64,000 bases of DNA from Chloroflexota bacterium. Lineage in GTDB: Bacteria; Chloroflexota; UBA6077; FW602-bin22; CADDYW01. Under the pieces are notes generated by a model. The model did no database searches and was not told the DNA's origin. It worked only from the letters and a program-made list of their open reading frames with translations. The translations under genes were made by a program, and so were the position numbers. The stretch covers positions 62,001 through 126,000 of the forward strand of contig CADDYW010000003.1 of the NCBI GenBank assembly GCA_902810745.1, in the 5' to 3' direction. Shown in pieces: positions 31,788-41,255 of this stretch (positions are counted from its first letter, which is position 1; the number at the start of each line of letters is the position of its first letter).

Positions 31788-34067
31788 TCACTCGAGACAC
31801 GCGACGACCGCCGTGTGCAGTCGCGGGCGGAAGCCGATGATCGCCTGATTGCTCCGCGTCGGGTAGACCCGATTGCTCAGCAGGACGACGGAGAGCAAGC
31901 GCGCCGGATCGATCCAGATCGACGTGCCGGTGAACCCGGTATGCCCGAACGCCGCGGGCGAAAGCGATGGCCCGGCCGAGTTGGATGGGCTCGCCGTGTC
32001 CCAGCCGAGCGCGCGGGTCGATCCCTCGACCCGGCCGTCTCGCTGTACGAATCGCGACACTGTCTCCGCGTTTACAATACGTACCCCGTCGAGCTCACCA
32101 CCACCCAGCATCATCCGTGCAAAGCGGGACAGGTCGCGCGCGGTGCTGAAGAGACCGGCGTGTGGAGCAATCCCTCCCATCATCCAGGCACACTCGTCGT
32201 GAACCTCGCCACGGATGATCCGCTGTCCGCGCCAGACATCGTGCTCGGTGGGCGCGATTCGCCCCCAGAGGATCGGCGGCGGATTGAAGAGCGTCGCACC
32301 CATGCGTAACGGCTCGAAGATTCGTCGCGCGGCCAATCGATCCAAGCGCTCGCCCGCGATTACCTCCAACGCCGCGCCCAGCGCGATGATCCCGACGTCG
32401 CTGTAGACTGCCCGCGTGCCAGTCGGATAGTCTAGCGGGCACGCGCAGGCCTCGGCGACGATCGCCTCGCGGTCGCGTGGCAGGCGCCGCGCAGTCGCAT
32501 ACGCGGTGAAGCCACCCGGAAAGACCGCCGGCAGGCCAGAGCAGTGGAGCAGGAGGTCGCGAATCAGGATGTGCTCCTTCCCGTTCTGTCCAAACGCCGG
32601 CAGATAGCGCACGACCGGTGCCTCCAGGTCGAGCTTTCCTTCGTCGACCAGGATCATCGCCAGCGTCGTGGTGGCCACGACCTTGGTGAGCGATGCCAGG
32701 TCGTACAGCGTATCGACGTCGACCGGCGCGGCATCCGGATCGGTCGTCAACCGGCCGAATCCTCGCGCCAGGAGAATGTCATCGCCACGACCGATCACCA
32801 GCGCGGCACCTGGGAAGACGCCGTCGACGACCGCCTGGTCGACCAGATCCTCGACCTCGGCGAACCGATTCTTGCGTCGGGCCGCGCGGGTCGGCGTCGG
32901 CAGATCGTCCAGACTCTGCATCAGTCTCAGATAGTTCTCGCCCGGCACGATCGTTCCTAGCACGACCGCGTGCCGGGCGCCGGTGCAGCGAGGCAGCGTA
33001 CCAACGCGTCCGTGCAGGGTTTCGTAGCCGAGAATCGCGAAGCCGATCGCTTCCTTCGCATCCGAGGAGATGCCGAAGTCCTCCGGTCGCCGAATCTGCG
33101 CTGGCGCTAGCTCGTGCGCGAGCCAGTCGACCAGCGTCGGGTTCGCCGCGCCACCACCCGACACGACGACCTCGTCAACCGGGGGAAGAAAGCGGCGGTA
33201 GGCGTCGGCGATGGAGTGGACCGTCAGCGCCGTGGCCGTCGCCACCACGTCGGCGGCCGATAGTCCGCGTGCGCGTCCGGTGGCCAGAAGCCGCTCCGCG
33301 TAGGCCACGCCGAACTGCTCTCGCCCGGTCGTCTTCGGCGGGAGACGCGCGAAAAACGGATCCTCCAGTAGCTCCCGCAGGAGCTGTCTGTCAATCTTCC
33401 CGCCTGCCGCGACGCGGCCGTCACGATCGAATGGCTGATCGAAGAGAAATCCCATCAGCGCGTCGATAATCATGTTGCCCGGGCCGGTGTCGAACGCGAT
33501 GACGTCGTCAGGGCGGCCACCCGCCGGGATCGCCGTCACGTTGGCGATGCCGCCGATGTTCTGGAGCGCGCGAGACCGCCGTGAATCTGCGAAGAGAAGA
33601 TAGTCGACGTAGGAGATCAGCGGCGCTCCCTGCCCGCCCGCGGCGACATCACGGGGACGAAAATTCGCCACGACGGTCCGGCCGGTCCGCTCGGCGATCA
33701 CCGCCGGCTCGGCAATCTGGAGCGTCGAGGGCGGATCGTCGCCCGGTTGGACCGCATGGTAGATCGTCTGCCCGTGAGAGGCGATCAGATCGACGTCGCT
33801 CGGCTGGAGCCCGGCAGCGTTGATCGCCGCCAGCGCCGCGCGCGCGAACCACTCCCCGAGGAGAGCGTTCAGGCGGCAGATTCGATCGATGGTGCCCTGT
33901 GACGGCGAGCACGCCGCCAGGACGTCCGCGCGTAGCTCGGCCGGGTAAGGAACTGTTATCGCCGCGAGTGTCGAAACCTGGACCCCTCCCTCGCGACGAT
34001 TGACGTCGACCACGGCGGCATCGACACCATCGGCCGAGGTGCCGGACATCAGCCCAACGACGAGCAT
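31788..34067 (-). CDS. anmK: Fusion of anhydro-N-acetylmuramic acid kinase and class C beta-lactamase-like serine hydrolase
   Basis: 759 residues from ATG 34067, with AAGGGG six bases upstream. Residues ~1-385 form a complete AnmK: VGLMSGTSADGVDAAVVDV, SHGQTIYH, FRPRDVAAGGQGAPL, DTGPGNMIIDAL, VVSGGGAANPTLVDWL and DAKEAIGFAILG. AnmK hydrolyses and phosphorylates 1,6-anhydroMurNAc to MurNAc-6-P. Residues ~400-759 are a beta-lactamase/penicillin-binding-like domain with the SxxK motif in LYDLASLTKVV, YSDVG (the YxN position) and HTG (the KTG position). No signal peptide is present, so both parts should be cytoplasmic. The fusion points to muropeptide or cell-wall sugar recycling. Confidence 0.88.
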   Translation of the reverse strand: MLVVGLMSGTSADGVDAAVVDVNRREGGVQVSTLAAITVPYPAELRADVLAACSPSQGTIDRICRLNALLGEWFARAALAAINAAGLQPSDVDLIASHGQTIYHAVQPGDDPPSTLQIAEPAVIAERTGRTVVANFRPRDVAAGGQGAPLISYVDYLLFADSRRSRALQNIGGIANVTAIPAGGRPDDVIAFDTGPGNMIIDALMGFLFDQPFDRDGRVAAGGKIDRQLLRELLEDPFFARLPPKTTGREQFGVAYAERLLATGRARGLSAADVVATATALTVHSIADAYRRFLPPVDEVVVSGGGAANPTLVDWLAHELAPAQIRRPEDFGISSDAKEAIGFAILGYETLHGRVGTLPRCTGARHAVVLGTIVPGENYLRLMQSLDDLPTPTRAARRKNRFAEVEDLVDQAVVDGVFPGAALVIGRGDDILLARGFGRLTTDPDAAPVDVDTLYDLASLTKVVATTTLAMILVDEGKLDLEAPVVRYLPAFGQNGKEHILIRDLLLHCSGLPAVFPGGFTAYATARRLPRDREAIVAEACACPLDYPTGTRAVYSDVGIIALGAALEVIAGERLDRLAARRIFEPLRMGATLFNPPPILWGRIAPTEHDVWRGQRIIRGEVHDECAWMMGGIAPHAGLFSTARDLSRFARMMLGGGELDGVRIVNAETVSRFVQRDGRVEGSTRALGWDTASPSNSAGPSLSPAAFGHTGFTGTSIWIDPARLLSVVLLSNRVYPTRSNQAIIGFRPRLHTAVVACLE

Positions 34068-34221
34068 GGGATACCCCTTGACCTGAAGCGCAGATTGTAT
34101 GGTAATACTACACGACCGGCGGAACACGAGACGGGATGCGGTCGGGCCCTGACGCGGTCCGCGGAGGCACCGAGCCGACACGAGCAGCTCCCACCGACCG
34201 GCCCGTCGATGAAGGATTGAG

Positions 34222-34779
34222 ATGACAGGCGATCAGCAGTTTGTGACCAGAACGACGATTCCTGACCTCTTCCTGGTGGAGCGGCCCACCCTTGGCGACG
34301 AGCGCGGCTTCTTCCGCGAGGTGGAGCGACGGCGAGTCGACGTCGAAGCAGTCCTCGACGCACGCGTCGAGCACCGCCAGTGGAATCACTCGCGCTCGAC
34401 GCGCGGCGTTCTCCGGGGAATCCACGTCGCACAGTGGACGAAGTGCATCTACGTTGTCCGGGGCGACGTCCAGGCGGTCGTCGTGGACCTGCGCCTGGAC
34501 TCCGATCACTTCGGCAAGCACGAATCGTTCGTACTCGGCGACAGCCGACGGGCGATGATCGTCGTCCCTCCCGGCTGCGGTAACTCATTTCTGGTGCTGA
34601 GCGACGAGGTCGATTACATCTACTCGGTCGACCGGGAGTGGTACCCCGGTGGCGAGTTCGGTGTGACCTGGAACGATCCGGATCTCGCCGTCAGCTGGAA
34701 GCTCGACGGCACGCCGATCCTCTCGGCACGCGACGCCAGTCTGCCACGCGTGCGGGACCTGTTCCCAGACAGATTCTGA
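34222..34779 (+). CDS. dTDP-4-dehydrorhamnose 3,5-epimerase-like protein
   Basis: 185 residues of RmlC-type cupin: DERGFFREVERRRVD, QWNHSRSTRGVLRGIH with the catalytic His, KCIYVVRGDVQAVVVDLR, VPPGCGNSFLVLSDEVDYIYSVD with the conserved Tyr, and NDPDLAVSWKL near the end. The length is normal. RmlC epimerises dTDP-4-keto-6-deoxyglucose in rhamnose synthesis, but no other rml gene is in the window, so another sugar nucleotide is possible. Confidence 0.8.
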   Translation: MTGDQQFVTRTTIPDLFLVERPTLGDERGFFREVERRRVDVEAVLDARVEHRQWNHSRSTRGVLRGIHVAQWTKCIYVVRGDVQAVVVDLRLDSDHFGKHESFVLGDSRRAMIVVPPGCGNSFLVLSDEVDYIYSVDREWYPGGEFGVTWNDPDLAVSWKLDGTPILSARDASLPRVRDLFPDRF

Positions 34780-34866
34780 TCGCGATCTCACGCGTCAGGT
34801 GACGTCCCCGGGCGAGGAGTACGCATTCCCCTCGTACCAGTACCGGGTGACGACGCACGGGAGTGA

Positions 34867-34889
34867 CTCCAGGGAGAGACACCCTGGAG
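34867..34889. terminator. Hairpin between the epimerase and the sugar ABC operon
   Basis: CTCCAGGG and CCCTGGAG pair around a seven-base loop in the 254-base convergent gap. No T tract. Confidence 0.45.
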
Positions 34890-35033
34890 CTCGCTGAGTG
34901 CGCGGTGGCGGTCATTCCGAGCACGACCCGCCAGCGGGTTCCGCGGCAATCTCTGGCCTGTCACGGCGAAACCCCGGTCCAGGGGCGCCGCGGCGCGGAG
35001 TGACGCGACGTCACGCTTCCCCCGCAAACCGTG

Positions 35034-36002
35034 TCACTCGACGAGCCCGGTCCGGTCGATGCTTTCGACGAAGAAGCGCTGGGTGAACAGGTAGATCACC
35101 AGCGGCGGCAGCACGACCAGCAGCGTCGCCGCCATGGACAACGCTTCATTGAAATATTCGTGCGCCTGGCCCGACGTCATCTGATCCAGCACGGTCCAGA
35201 GCACGGAGAGCCGCATTGGCAGCGTGAAGTGCTCCGGCGTCATGAAGAACATCGTGGGCTGGAAGTAATCGTTCCAGTGCCAGACGAACGAGAACAGCAG
35301 GACGACCAGAATGGCCGGAGTCGCGAGTGGAAGCATGATCTGCCAGTAGATCCGAAAAGGGCTGGCGCCGTCGATACTCGCCGCATCCTCCAGCTCCCAG
35401 GGTAATCCTCGAAAGAACTGTCGGAAGACCAGAACGAACAGGGCACCGTCCAGCCCGTGACCGAGAAATGGCGGAAGGACGAAAGGATAGATCGTATTGA
35501 TCCAGCCCAGGTTCTTGTACAGGATGAAGAGCGGCACGATGATCGTCTGGGGAGGGATCAGGAAGGTGAAGATGACGAGAAGGAAGAGCACCTCCCGGCC
35601 CGGAAACCGCATGCGCGCGAAACCATAGGCAACGAAAGAGCAGACGATCACCTGGCCGATCGCCGCGGGGACACTGATCTGCAGGCTGTTCCCGAGAGCC
35701 GGCAGGTAGTTCAGAATCTGGTAAGCGAGGACATAGTTCAGCCAGTAGATACCGCGGGGAACCCAGGTGACGGTGATATCCGCCAGATCCTCTGGCGACT
35801 TCAGCGACGTCGTGAACATGTAGAAGACGGGAAACAGGAAGACAAATGACACGTCAATCAGAACGAGGTAGGTGAGAGTCCGTCCCAGCAGAAACAGGCT
35901 GCGCCGCTGCAGCACCGTTGGATCGAGCCACGGACGGATGGTCATCGCGGTCGCAAGCCGGCCTGGCCACGACCGGCTTCGCACACGCTCACCGGACAGC
36001 AT
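35034..36002 (-). CDS. Sugar ABC transporter permease, MalG/UgpE type
   Basis: 322 residues, six membrane helices. The ATPase-contact EAA loop is present (EDAASIDGASPFRIYWQIML) and the C-terminus is of the usual MalG kind. ATG 36002 is chosen; the frame opens at GTG 36011, which overlaps the stop of the upstream MalF gene. It is the last gene of the minus-strand operon and pairs with the gene at 36008. Confidence 0.88.
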   Translation of the reverse strand: MLSGERVRSRSWPGRLATAMTIRPWLDPTVLQRRSLFLLGRTLTYLVLIDVSFVFLFPVFYMFTTSLKSPEDLADITVTWVPRGIYWLNYVLAYQILNYLPALGNSLQISVPAAIGQVIVCSFVAYGFARMRFPGREVLFLLVIFTFLIPPQTIIVPLFILYKNLGWINTIYPFVLPPFLGHGLDGALFVLVFRQFFRGLPWELEDAASIDGASPFRIYWQIMLPLATPAILVVLLFSFVWHWNDYFQPTMFFMTPEHFTLPMRLSVLWTVLDQMTSGQAHEYFNEALSMAATLLVVLPPLVIYLFTQRFFVESIDRTGLVE

Positions 36003-36007
36003 CGCCC

Positions 36008-36916
36008 TCACCTCTCTCCGGCGTAGTAGACGAATTTTGTCGACAGGACCAGCACGAGCGTGAGGATAAGAAACACTGCCACGAAGTACAGCCAGCCTAG
36101 CGCAGCACCGTATCCCAGCCGAATGCTCTGGGTGAGAGCAACCTGCTGGATGTAGACGAGAAGCCGATTGAACGGCGCAGTGAACGAGTCGACGATCGTG
36201 TAGATCAGATTGACGAGAATGAATGGCGAGACCATCGGGAGCGTGATCTTCCAGAAGATGCCCCAGCTCGACGCACCATCGACCCGGGCAGCCTCGTAGA
36301 GGGATAGAGGAATACTGTGCAGGGCGGCGATGAACACCAGAATCTGTACGCCCGATCCCCAGAGAATAAAGGTGACCCGGCTGATCAGATCGAAAAGCGG
36401 CTCGACCGCGCTGGAGCCGACGGAGAAGTTCAGAAGCGCACGGAGCTCGGCCGGATCGCTAACGATGACCTGCCGGCCCACGCCCTGATTGAATAGCTGC
36501 TGAACCACCCAGGCCGAGCCGATCACGACCGGCATGAAGAAGACCACGCGAAACAGCATGCGACCGGGGACGGGCGCCGTGACGAGCAGTGCAATGCTGA
36601 GTGCGAAGACGTTGATAATCGGCAGGGCAATCAGCAGGTTGCTGAGCGTTTCCCAGAACAGTGGAAGGAACTTCACGTCGACCAGGAAGGCCTGGCGGTA
36701 GTTCTCCAAGCCCACGGCTTCCGTTCGCAGGGATCCCAGGTCGGTGACCTCGCGGAAGCTCAGCCAGAAGGAGAACAGTAATGGCCAGGCAAGGAGGATG
36801 AGAAAGCCGACGATCCAGGGACTGATGAACAGGTAGCCATACAGCGAGCGTTGCGCCCGCAGCGAGAGCCGTCTCGCGGATAGACGCGACACGTCGAGCG
36901 GCAAAGATCTCGCCAT
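36008..36916 (-). CDS. Sugar ABC transporter permease, MalF/UgpA type
   Basis: 302 residues, six helices, with YLFISPWIVGFLILLAWPLLFS at the start and the EAA loop YEAARVDGASSWGIFWKITL. GGAGGG lies upstream of ATG 36916. It starts six bases after the DUF5696 gene and overlaps the following MalG gene. Together these two form the second permease pair of the operon. Confidence 0.88.
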   Translation of the reverse strand: MARSLPLDVSRLSARRLSLRAQRSLYGYLFISPWIVGFLILLAWPLLFSFWLSFREVTDLGSLRTEAVGLENYRQAFLVDVKFLPLFWETLSNLLIALPIINVFALSIALLVTAPVPGRMLFRVVFFMPVVIGSAWVVQQLFNQGVGRQVIVSDPAELRALLNFSVGSSAVEPLFDLISRVTFILWGSGVQILVFIAALHSIPLSLYEAARVDGASSWGIFWKITLPMVSPFILVNLIYTIVDSFTAPFNRLLVYIQQVALTQSIRLGYGAALGWLYFVAVFLILTLVLVLSTKFVYYAGER

Positions 36917-36922
36917 CGCGCA

Positions 36923-39130
36923 TTACCCTCCTTGCCCGCCAGCACGGTCGGTGATTCTCCCAACCGCCCGGGCACCCTGGTCTCCGGACGCCGATCCGGA
37001 TACGATCACATATCCCCGCGCCGGAACGATTCGAGCCCCGTCCTGATACGCCTCATCCCCATAGTTCACGACGACGCGCGTCCCGTCCTCATAGGTCGTC
37101 GCGAACACGTTCGGGGCAAGCTGCTGGTGATCCACGATAAATTCGGTCCAGGTCGCGTCAAGCTGCCGCGCGAGCCGGTACTGCTGCGCGACGGCATCCA
37201 GCCAATCGTCATATCGGGAGCTGAAAAGGACATTGTAGGGCGTATCGCCCAGATCGAGCGGCGCGGTGTAGGTCAGCTCGAAGGTTGGCAGCGCCCCGTA
37301 TTCGATCTGCCGCAAGAAGTCGTGCGGCAGATCTCCCTGGAGGTTCACGGGTGTTCCGCTATAGGTCACCAGACCGTGGAGCGCTATTGGCAGGAAGGGG
37401 ATCGACTCGTCGAAGAACTGATAGTCGGTACGATCGAGCGAGAGGCCCGAGATGTGATCCGTCGCACCGACGAGGTAATCGTCCGCGCCGGCGACACCGA
37501 CCCAACCGGTCTGCTGGCGCACGTACGACAGGATCTCACGCCAGACCGCGACGTACTGCTCCCGATTCAGCGGGTGCTGTGCATTATGATCGTCGAGCGC
37601 GATATTCGCGACATCGGAGAGCAGCACGCCACCGATCCCCCAGTGCGCGAGCGTTGGCACGTCGTGCGAAATGTAGCGCTCGAAGGCGAAGATCGGGTTG
37701 AGAACGTACCGTCGGGACAGGCGATCGTAGATCGGCAGCAGGTTGGCTCCGCGAACGACGTCTCCTCGGGCCGAGAAGCCGCCGTTTTCCTCCTCCGCCC
37801 AGGTATATTGATCCTGGAGTACCAGCCGATCGCCGTGCTCGGCGCAGTAATCAGCCAGGCGGCGTAGCCCTTCACTTCCACCCAGCCGGTGATCCGGCGG
37901 CATGACAATCGGCCAGCGACCGGCGAAGCCACCCTGTTCCCAGCCAACCAGCGTTACCAGCACGTGATCGACCCCGCGTTGCGCGAGCGCGTCGAGAATC
38001 TGTATGACCTGATCGTAGGTCGTTAGCTGAACGAACTGAGGGAATGGAAAGGCTGGCTTCTCGACGCCCATGAAGAAGCGCAGGTGAAGCGGGTACACGG
38101 GCTGGTGGACGCGCGATACCTCGCGGTCGGTCATCAGATACTGGCGGTAGGCGCGGGCCATCCCGACGTATGACGCGTCCGGGGCGTCGAGGAACTGGTA
38201 GCGCAAGCGATAGCTGGTTTGGGTGCGGGCCTGGTCGAACCGAGAGACGAGCGTCGTGCGAGAGCGTGGGTACAGCGTCGAGCGGCGCACGATGAACCGC
38301 GCTGCGATCCGGTTCAAGGAGCCGGAGCTATCCGCGACTGCTGCCTCCAGGGAGGCGTCGAGCGCTCCTTCGGTCAGGATCGCCAGGTAGCCCGCGTCGC
38401 CCGCGACCTCGCCGAAGACCGGCATCGACACCTGCTCGCTGCGCCAGGCATCCGGGCCAAAGATCAGGCTCGCCGGCCCGTAGACCGCCGCGTCGTAGCT
38501 CCGACGGTATCCGGGCTGCTGGGGACGGAAGTGGACCAGGGCGCCAGTCCCATCGGGAACGACGAAGTAGCCGCTGACGTCGCTCGAGGTGGCCCCCAGG
38601 AACGGAAGTGGCTCGATTCCGACAAAGAGGTTCTGCCCTTCTTCGGAAAGGGATTCGCGCGGAATCGAGACGTCTAGATAGTCGTCGCCAAGCTGGAAGA
38701 GCATGCGGAATCCCAGCCCGAGGTCATTGAAGCGAAAATCAGCGGCGGCCCCTCGAGCGAGCGACGTCACGGCGATTATCGGCTTGCCGATGGCCGAGTC
38801 AGTGTAGTTTTCGTGGTCACGGTGCGAATCAGTGTAGTAGACGAAGAAGACCGCTTTCTCCTGATCGCGCGTCGGCGCGCGTTGCCCCGCCACGCCGTCA
38901 ATCGGATTGCTCGTCCAGAGCTTACCGTTTCGCTTATCCTCGACGATGAGCTGGCTCGTCGTCGGCTCCAGGTATAGACGTAGATGCGCGCTTTCAGCAG
39001 CAAGCCGGAAGGACGACGGAATCGTCGACTCGGCGGCCACCGGTGGGGGCGCGGCTGCCAGGATCACCGACAGCACTAGCGCGACGGCCAGAGCAGCGCG
39101 GCCCGGGAGGCTAGAGAGTGCTGATCTCAT
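36923..39130 (-). CDS. Exported DUF5696-like glycosidase-fold protein
   Basis: 735 residues from ATG 39130 (GGGAGG six bases upstream). A signal peptide (ALAVALVLSVILAAAPPPVAAES) precedes a beta-rich domain (LRLYLEPTTSQLIVEDKRNGKLW) and then a TIM-barrel-like region (VDHVLVTLVGWEQGGFAGR, HWGIGGVLLSDVAN). The order matches DUF5696, a family often found beside sugar ABC permeases and YIP1 proteins in Gram-positive bacteria. A role in processing the imported glycan outside the membrane is inferred; the catalytic residues are unknown. Its start overlaps the NHL-YIP1 stop by 20 bases. Confidence 0.7.
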   Translation of the reverse strand: MRSALSSLPGRAALAVALVLSVILAAAPPPVAAESTIPSSFRLAAESAHLRLYLEPTTSQLIVEDKRNGKLWTSNPIDGVAGQRAPTRDQEKAVFFVYYTDSHRDHENYTDSAIGKPIIAVTSLARGAAADFRFNDLGLGFRMLFQLGDDYLDVSIPRESLSEEGQNLFVGIEPLPFLGATSSDVSGYFVVPDGTGALVHFRPQQPGYRRSYDAAVYGPASLIFGPDAWRSEQVSMPVFGEVAGDAGYLAILTEGALDASLEAAVADSSGSLNRIAARFIVRRSTLYPRSRTTLVSRFDQARTQTSYRLRYQFLDAPDASYVGMARAYRQYLMTDREVSRVHQPVYPLHLRFFMGVEKPAFPFPQFVQLTTYDQVIQILDALAQRGVDHVLVTLVGWEQGGFAGRWPIVMPPDHRLGGSEGLRRLADYCAEHGDRLVLQDQYTWAEEENGGFSARGDVVRGANLLPIYDRLSRRYVLNPIFAFERYISHDVPTLAHWGIGGVLLSDVANIALDDHNAQHPLNREQYVAVWREILSYVRQQTGWVGVAGADDYLVGATDHISGLSLDRTDYQFFDESIPFLPIALHGLVTYSGTPVNLQGDLPHDFLRQIEYGALPTFELTYTAPLDLGDTPYNVLFSSRYDDWLDAVAQQYRLARQLDATWTEFIVDHQQLAPNVFATTYEDGTRVVVNYGDEAYQDGARIVPARGYVIVSGSASGDQGARAVGRITDRAGGQGG

Positions 39131-41255
39131 ACAGAACCTCCCAGGCAAAACGCAGCATCTGGCTTGTCACCAGGTAGATCAGGCCGAGAAAGCCGAAGAG
39201 CACGGCCATCCCGAAGAGATTACCGACGAGCATCCGCGCAGACTGCCCCAGCTCCAGATCGTGGACGATCCTCACCTGGAGAAAGAACAGCAACGCGCAC
39301 CAGAGGTAGGTCACACTGATCAGCGTGTGAAACAACGCCAGATCGTCGCGTACGAGCACGTGGCTGAACGCGTAGATCGGCAGGGTGAGCAGGATGTACG
39401 GCACGAGACAGTAGGCGCTACTCTTGAGAACAGCGCGAAACGACGCCTCACCCGCGAAGATCACGCCCACTCCATAGTTGACGATCACCCAGGCAAGCCA
39501 CGGCGCCAGCACGTGAAGACACTCGATCACGACGTTGATCTGATCCGGATCGACCTCCTGGAGATAGTAGGAGGTAATGACGTTGAAGGGCGAGAGATAA
39601 TTCACGAACTGGTCGAGGGTTGGATTGGCAAGCATGTGGAAGGCGAGCAGCCAGAGACTACCGATGCGGACGACGCACGCGAGTCCGAGGAGGACTGGCA
39701 CGGCCCAGAGGCTACCGGATTCGCGCAGGTCCCAGAGGGTGTCTTCGGGGTGCCGCAGAATGCCGTACACCGCCCGTATCTCCAATGGCCAGGTTCCGCC
39801 GACGATTCGGCGGTTGGTCGCTACGATCAGCCGCCGTACCATACCGCCGAAAAAGCTCAGGATGACGAGGATGAGCCCCGTGGCGATGACCAGCCAGGCA
39901 AAGTTCCCCCGGAGCCAGTTGTAGCGGTACTCTTCGAACGCCTGAGAATAGCCGTCGCGGTCGAAGGCCCGCTGGAACTCAGCCATCGCCGCCGGGTAGT
40001 TCTCCTGGCGAAAGAGGGCCCGACCAATCCCGGCGTGGGCGATCTCGTACTGGTTGTCGTAGCGGAGCACCTCGTTCCAGAGCTGCGCTGCCTGAGCGTA
40101 GTGTCCATCGAAATAAAGCTGGCTCGCCTGGTGGATGAGCTGCGTGAACCGGGTGGGCCGCAGCCGATAAACCACCTCGCGGCCGGTATCGAGCACGTAC
40201 AGGCGTCCGCTGTCGTCCGTGGCGATTGCCGCGGGCACGTCGAACTGCTCGCGTCCAAACCCCGGCCCTCCGAAGGTCATCAGCAGCCGACGCGACTGAT
40301 CGTACTGATAGACCCGCGCGCTATTCTGATCGATCGCGGACACGACCCCGAAGCGGTCGACGGTCACCGCGACGAAGCCCGGCACCCCCAGCCGCGCCCC
40401 CGGCACCCCCATTTCGCCAAAGAACTGGTGATCCTCGGTCGAGGGACGAAAGATATTGACGCCGACGGGGTTGAGCTTCTGGATCTGATCGATCGTCGTC
40501 GTCGCCACGGCCGTGTACAGAAAGCCATCGGGCGTCAGGTACATATCCGAGTGAGGTACCGGCTCGGGCTCCAGGATCTGCCGCTTCTGCTCCTGCGTTG
40601 CCACCAGATTGATGATCAGCCAGCGCAGATCGAACTGCAGGCGGGTCGCTCCGAAGTAGCCACGGAAATTGCCATCAGTGTCCAGAACCATGATCCCGGC
40701 CGTCGATCCCTCTTCAAGCACGTAGAGGTAGCCCCGCCGGTCGACGACCAGCTTGGCCGGGCGAAAGCTGCGCTGCGCGGCGAGCAGCGGCGAGGCAGGC
40801 TTCTTGAACTGGCGAACGATCTGACCGGTGCGGTCGACGTCGATGATCCGCCCGTTGCCCGTATCGGCGATGAAGATATCGCCGCGCGGCGTGACGAACA
40901 CGCCCTCGGGCTCGCTCAAGCCAAGCGACTTGCCGTAGATCCTCAGGAGCTTCCCATTCGGATCGAAGCTGAGCACACGGTCGTGCCCGGAGTCGGCGAC
41001 GTAGAGATCACCCTGTCCGTCGACGAATATTCCTTTTGGATCTTTGAACGGCCCGGCTTCCGTGTTCAGGCCGCTGATCTCGAGATCGCGGACGTAAGGC
41101 TGGGGGATCGGCAGGCGGGTGCCACGAGCATCCACCGTGTAGGCGGAGAAGAGCTGGGGCGAGTCGGCGCTGGCGACGTCAGTGCTCGCGGCAAGCAATG
41201 TCGCCACCGCCAGCGCGACCAGGACGTGTCGCCCGCGCCGTCCGAGATCTATCAT
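39111..41255 (-). CDS. NHL-repeat / TPR / YIP1-domain membrane protein
   Basis: 714 residues. A signal peptide is followed by NHL/SMP-30-type blades (DPKGIFVDGQGDLYVADSGH, EPEGVFVTPRGDIFIADTGN, AAIATDDSGRLYVLDTGREV) to ~residue 365. A short TPR-like part follows (YAQAAQLWNEVLRYDNQYEIAHAGIG and its repeat), then one helix and a YIP1 domain of five or six helices (residues ~500-714). The propeller should lie outside the membrane. The YIP1/DUF5696/sugar-permease trio recurs in other phyla, so this is probably an accessory of the importer. The ATG overlaps the MalG stop (ATGA). Confidence 0.75.
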   Translation of the reverse strand: MIDLGRRGRHVLVALAVATLLAASTDVASADSPQLFSAYTVDARGTRLPIPQPYVRDLEISGLNTEAGPFKDPKGIFVDGQGDLYVADSGHDRVLSFDPNGKLLRIYGKSLGLSEPEGVFVTPRGDIFIADTGNGRIIDVDRTGQIVRQFKKPASPLLAAQRSFRPAKLVVDRRGYLYVLEEGSTAGIMVLDTDGNFRGYFGATRLQFDLRWLIINLVATQEQKRQILEPEPVPHSDMYLTPDGFLYTAVATTTIDQIQKLNPVGVNIFRPSTEDHQFFGEMGVPGARLGVPGFVAVTVDRFGVVSAIDQNSARVYQYDQSRRLLMTFGGPGFGREQFDVPAAIATDDSGRLYVLDTGREVVYRLRPTRFTQLIHQASQLYFDGHYAQAAQLWNEVLRYDNQYEIAHAGIGRALFRQENYPAAMAEFQRAFDRDGYSQAFEEYRYNWLRGNFAWLVIATGLILVILSFFGGMVRRLIVATNRRIVGGTWPLEIRAVYGILRHPEDTLWDLRESGSLWAVPVLLGLACVVRIGSLWLLAFHMLANPTLDQFVNYLSPFNVITSYYLQEVDPDQINVVIECLHVLAPWLAWVIVNYGVGVIFAGEASFRAVLKSSAYCLVPYILLTLPIYAFSHVLVRDDLALFHTLISVTYLWCALLFFLQVRIVHDLELGQSARMLVGNLFGMAVLFGFLGLIYLVTSQMLRFAWEVLYEISTL

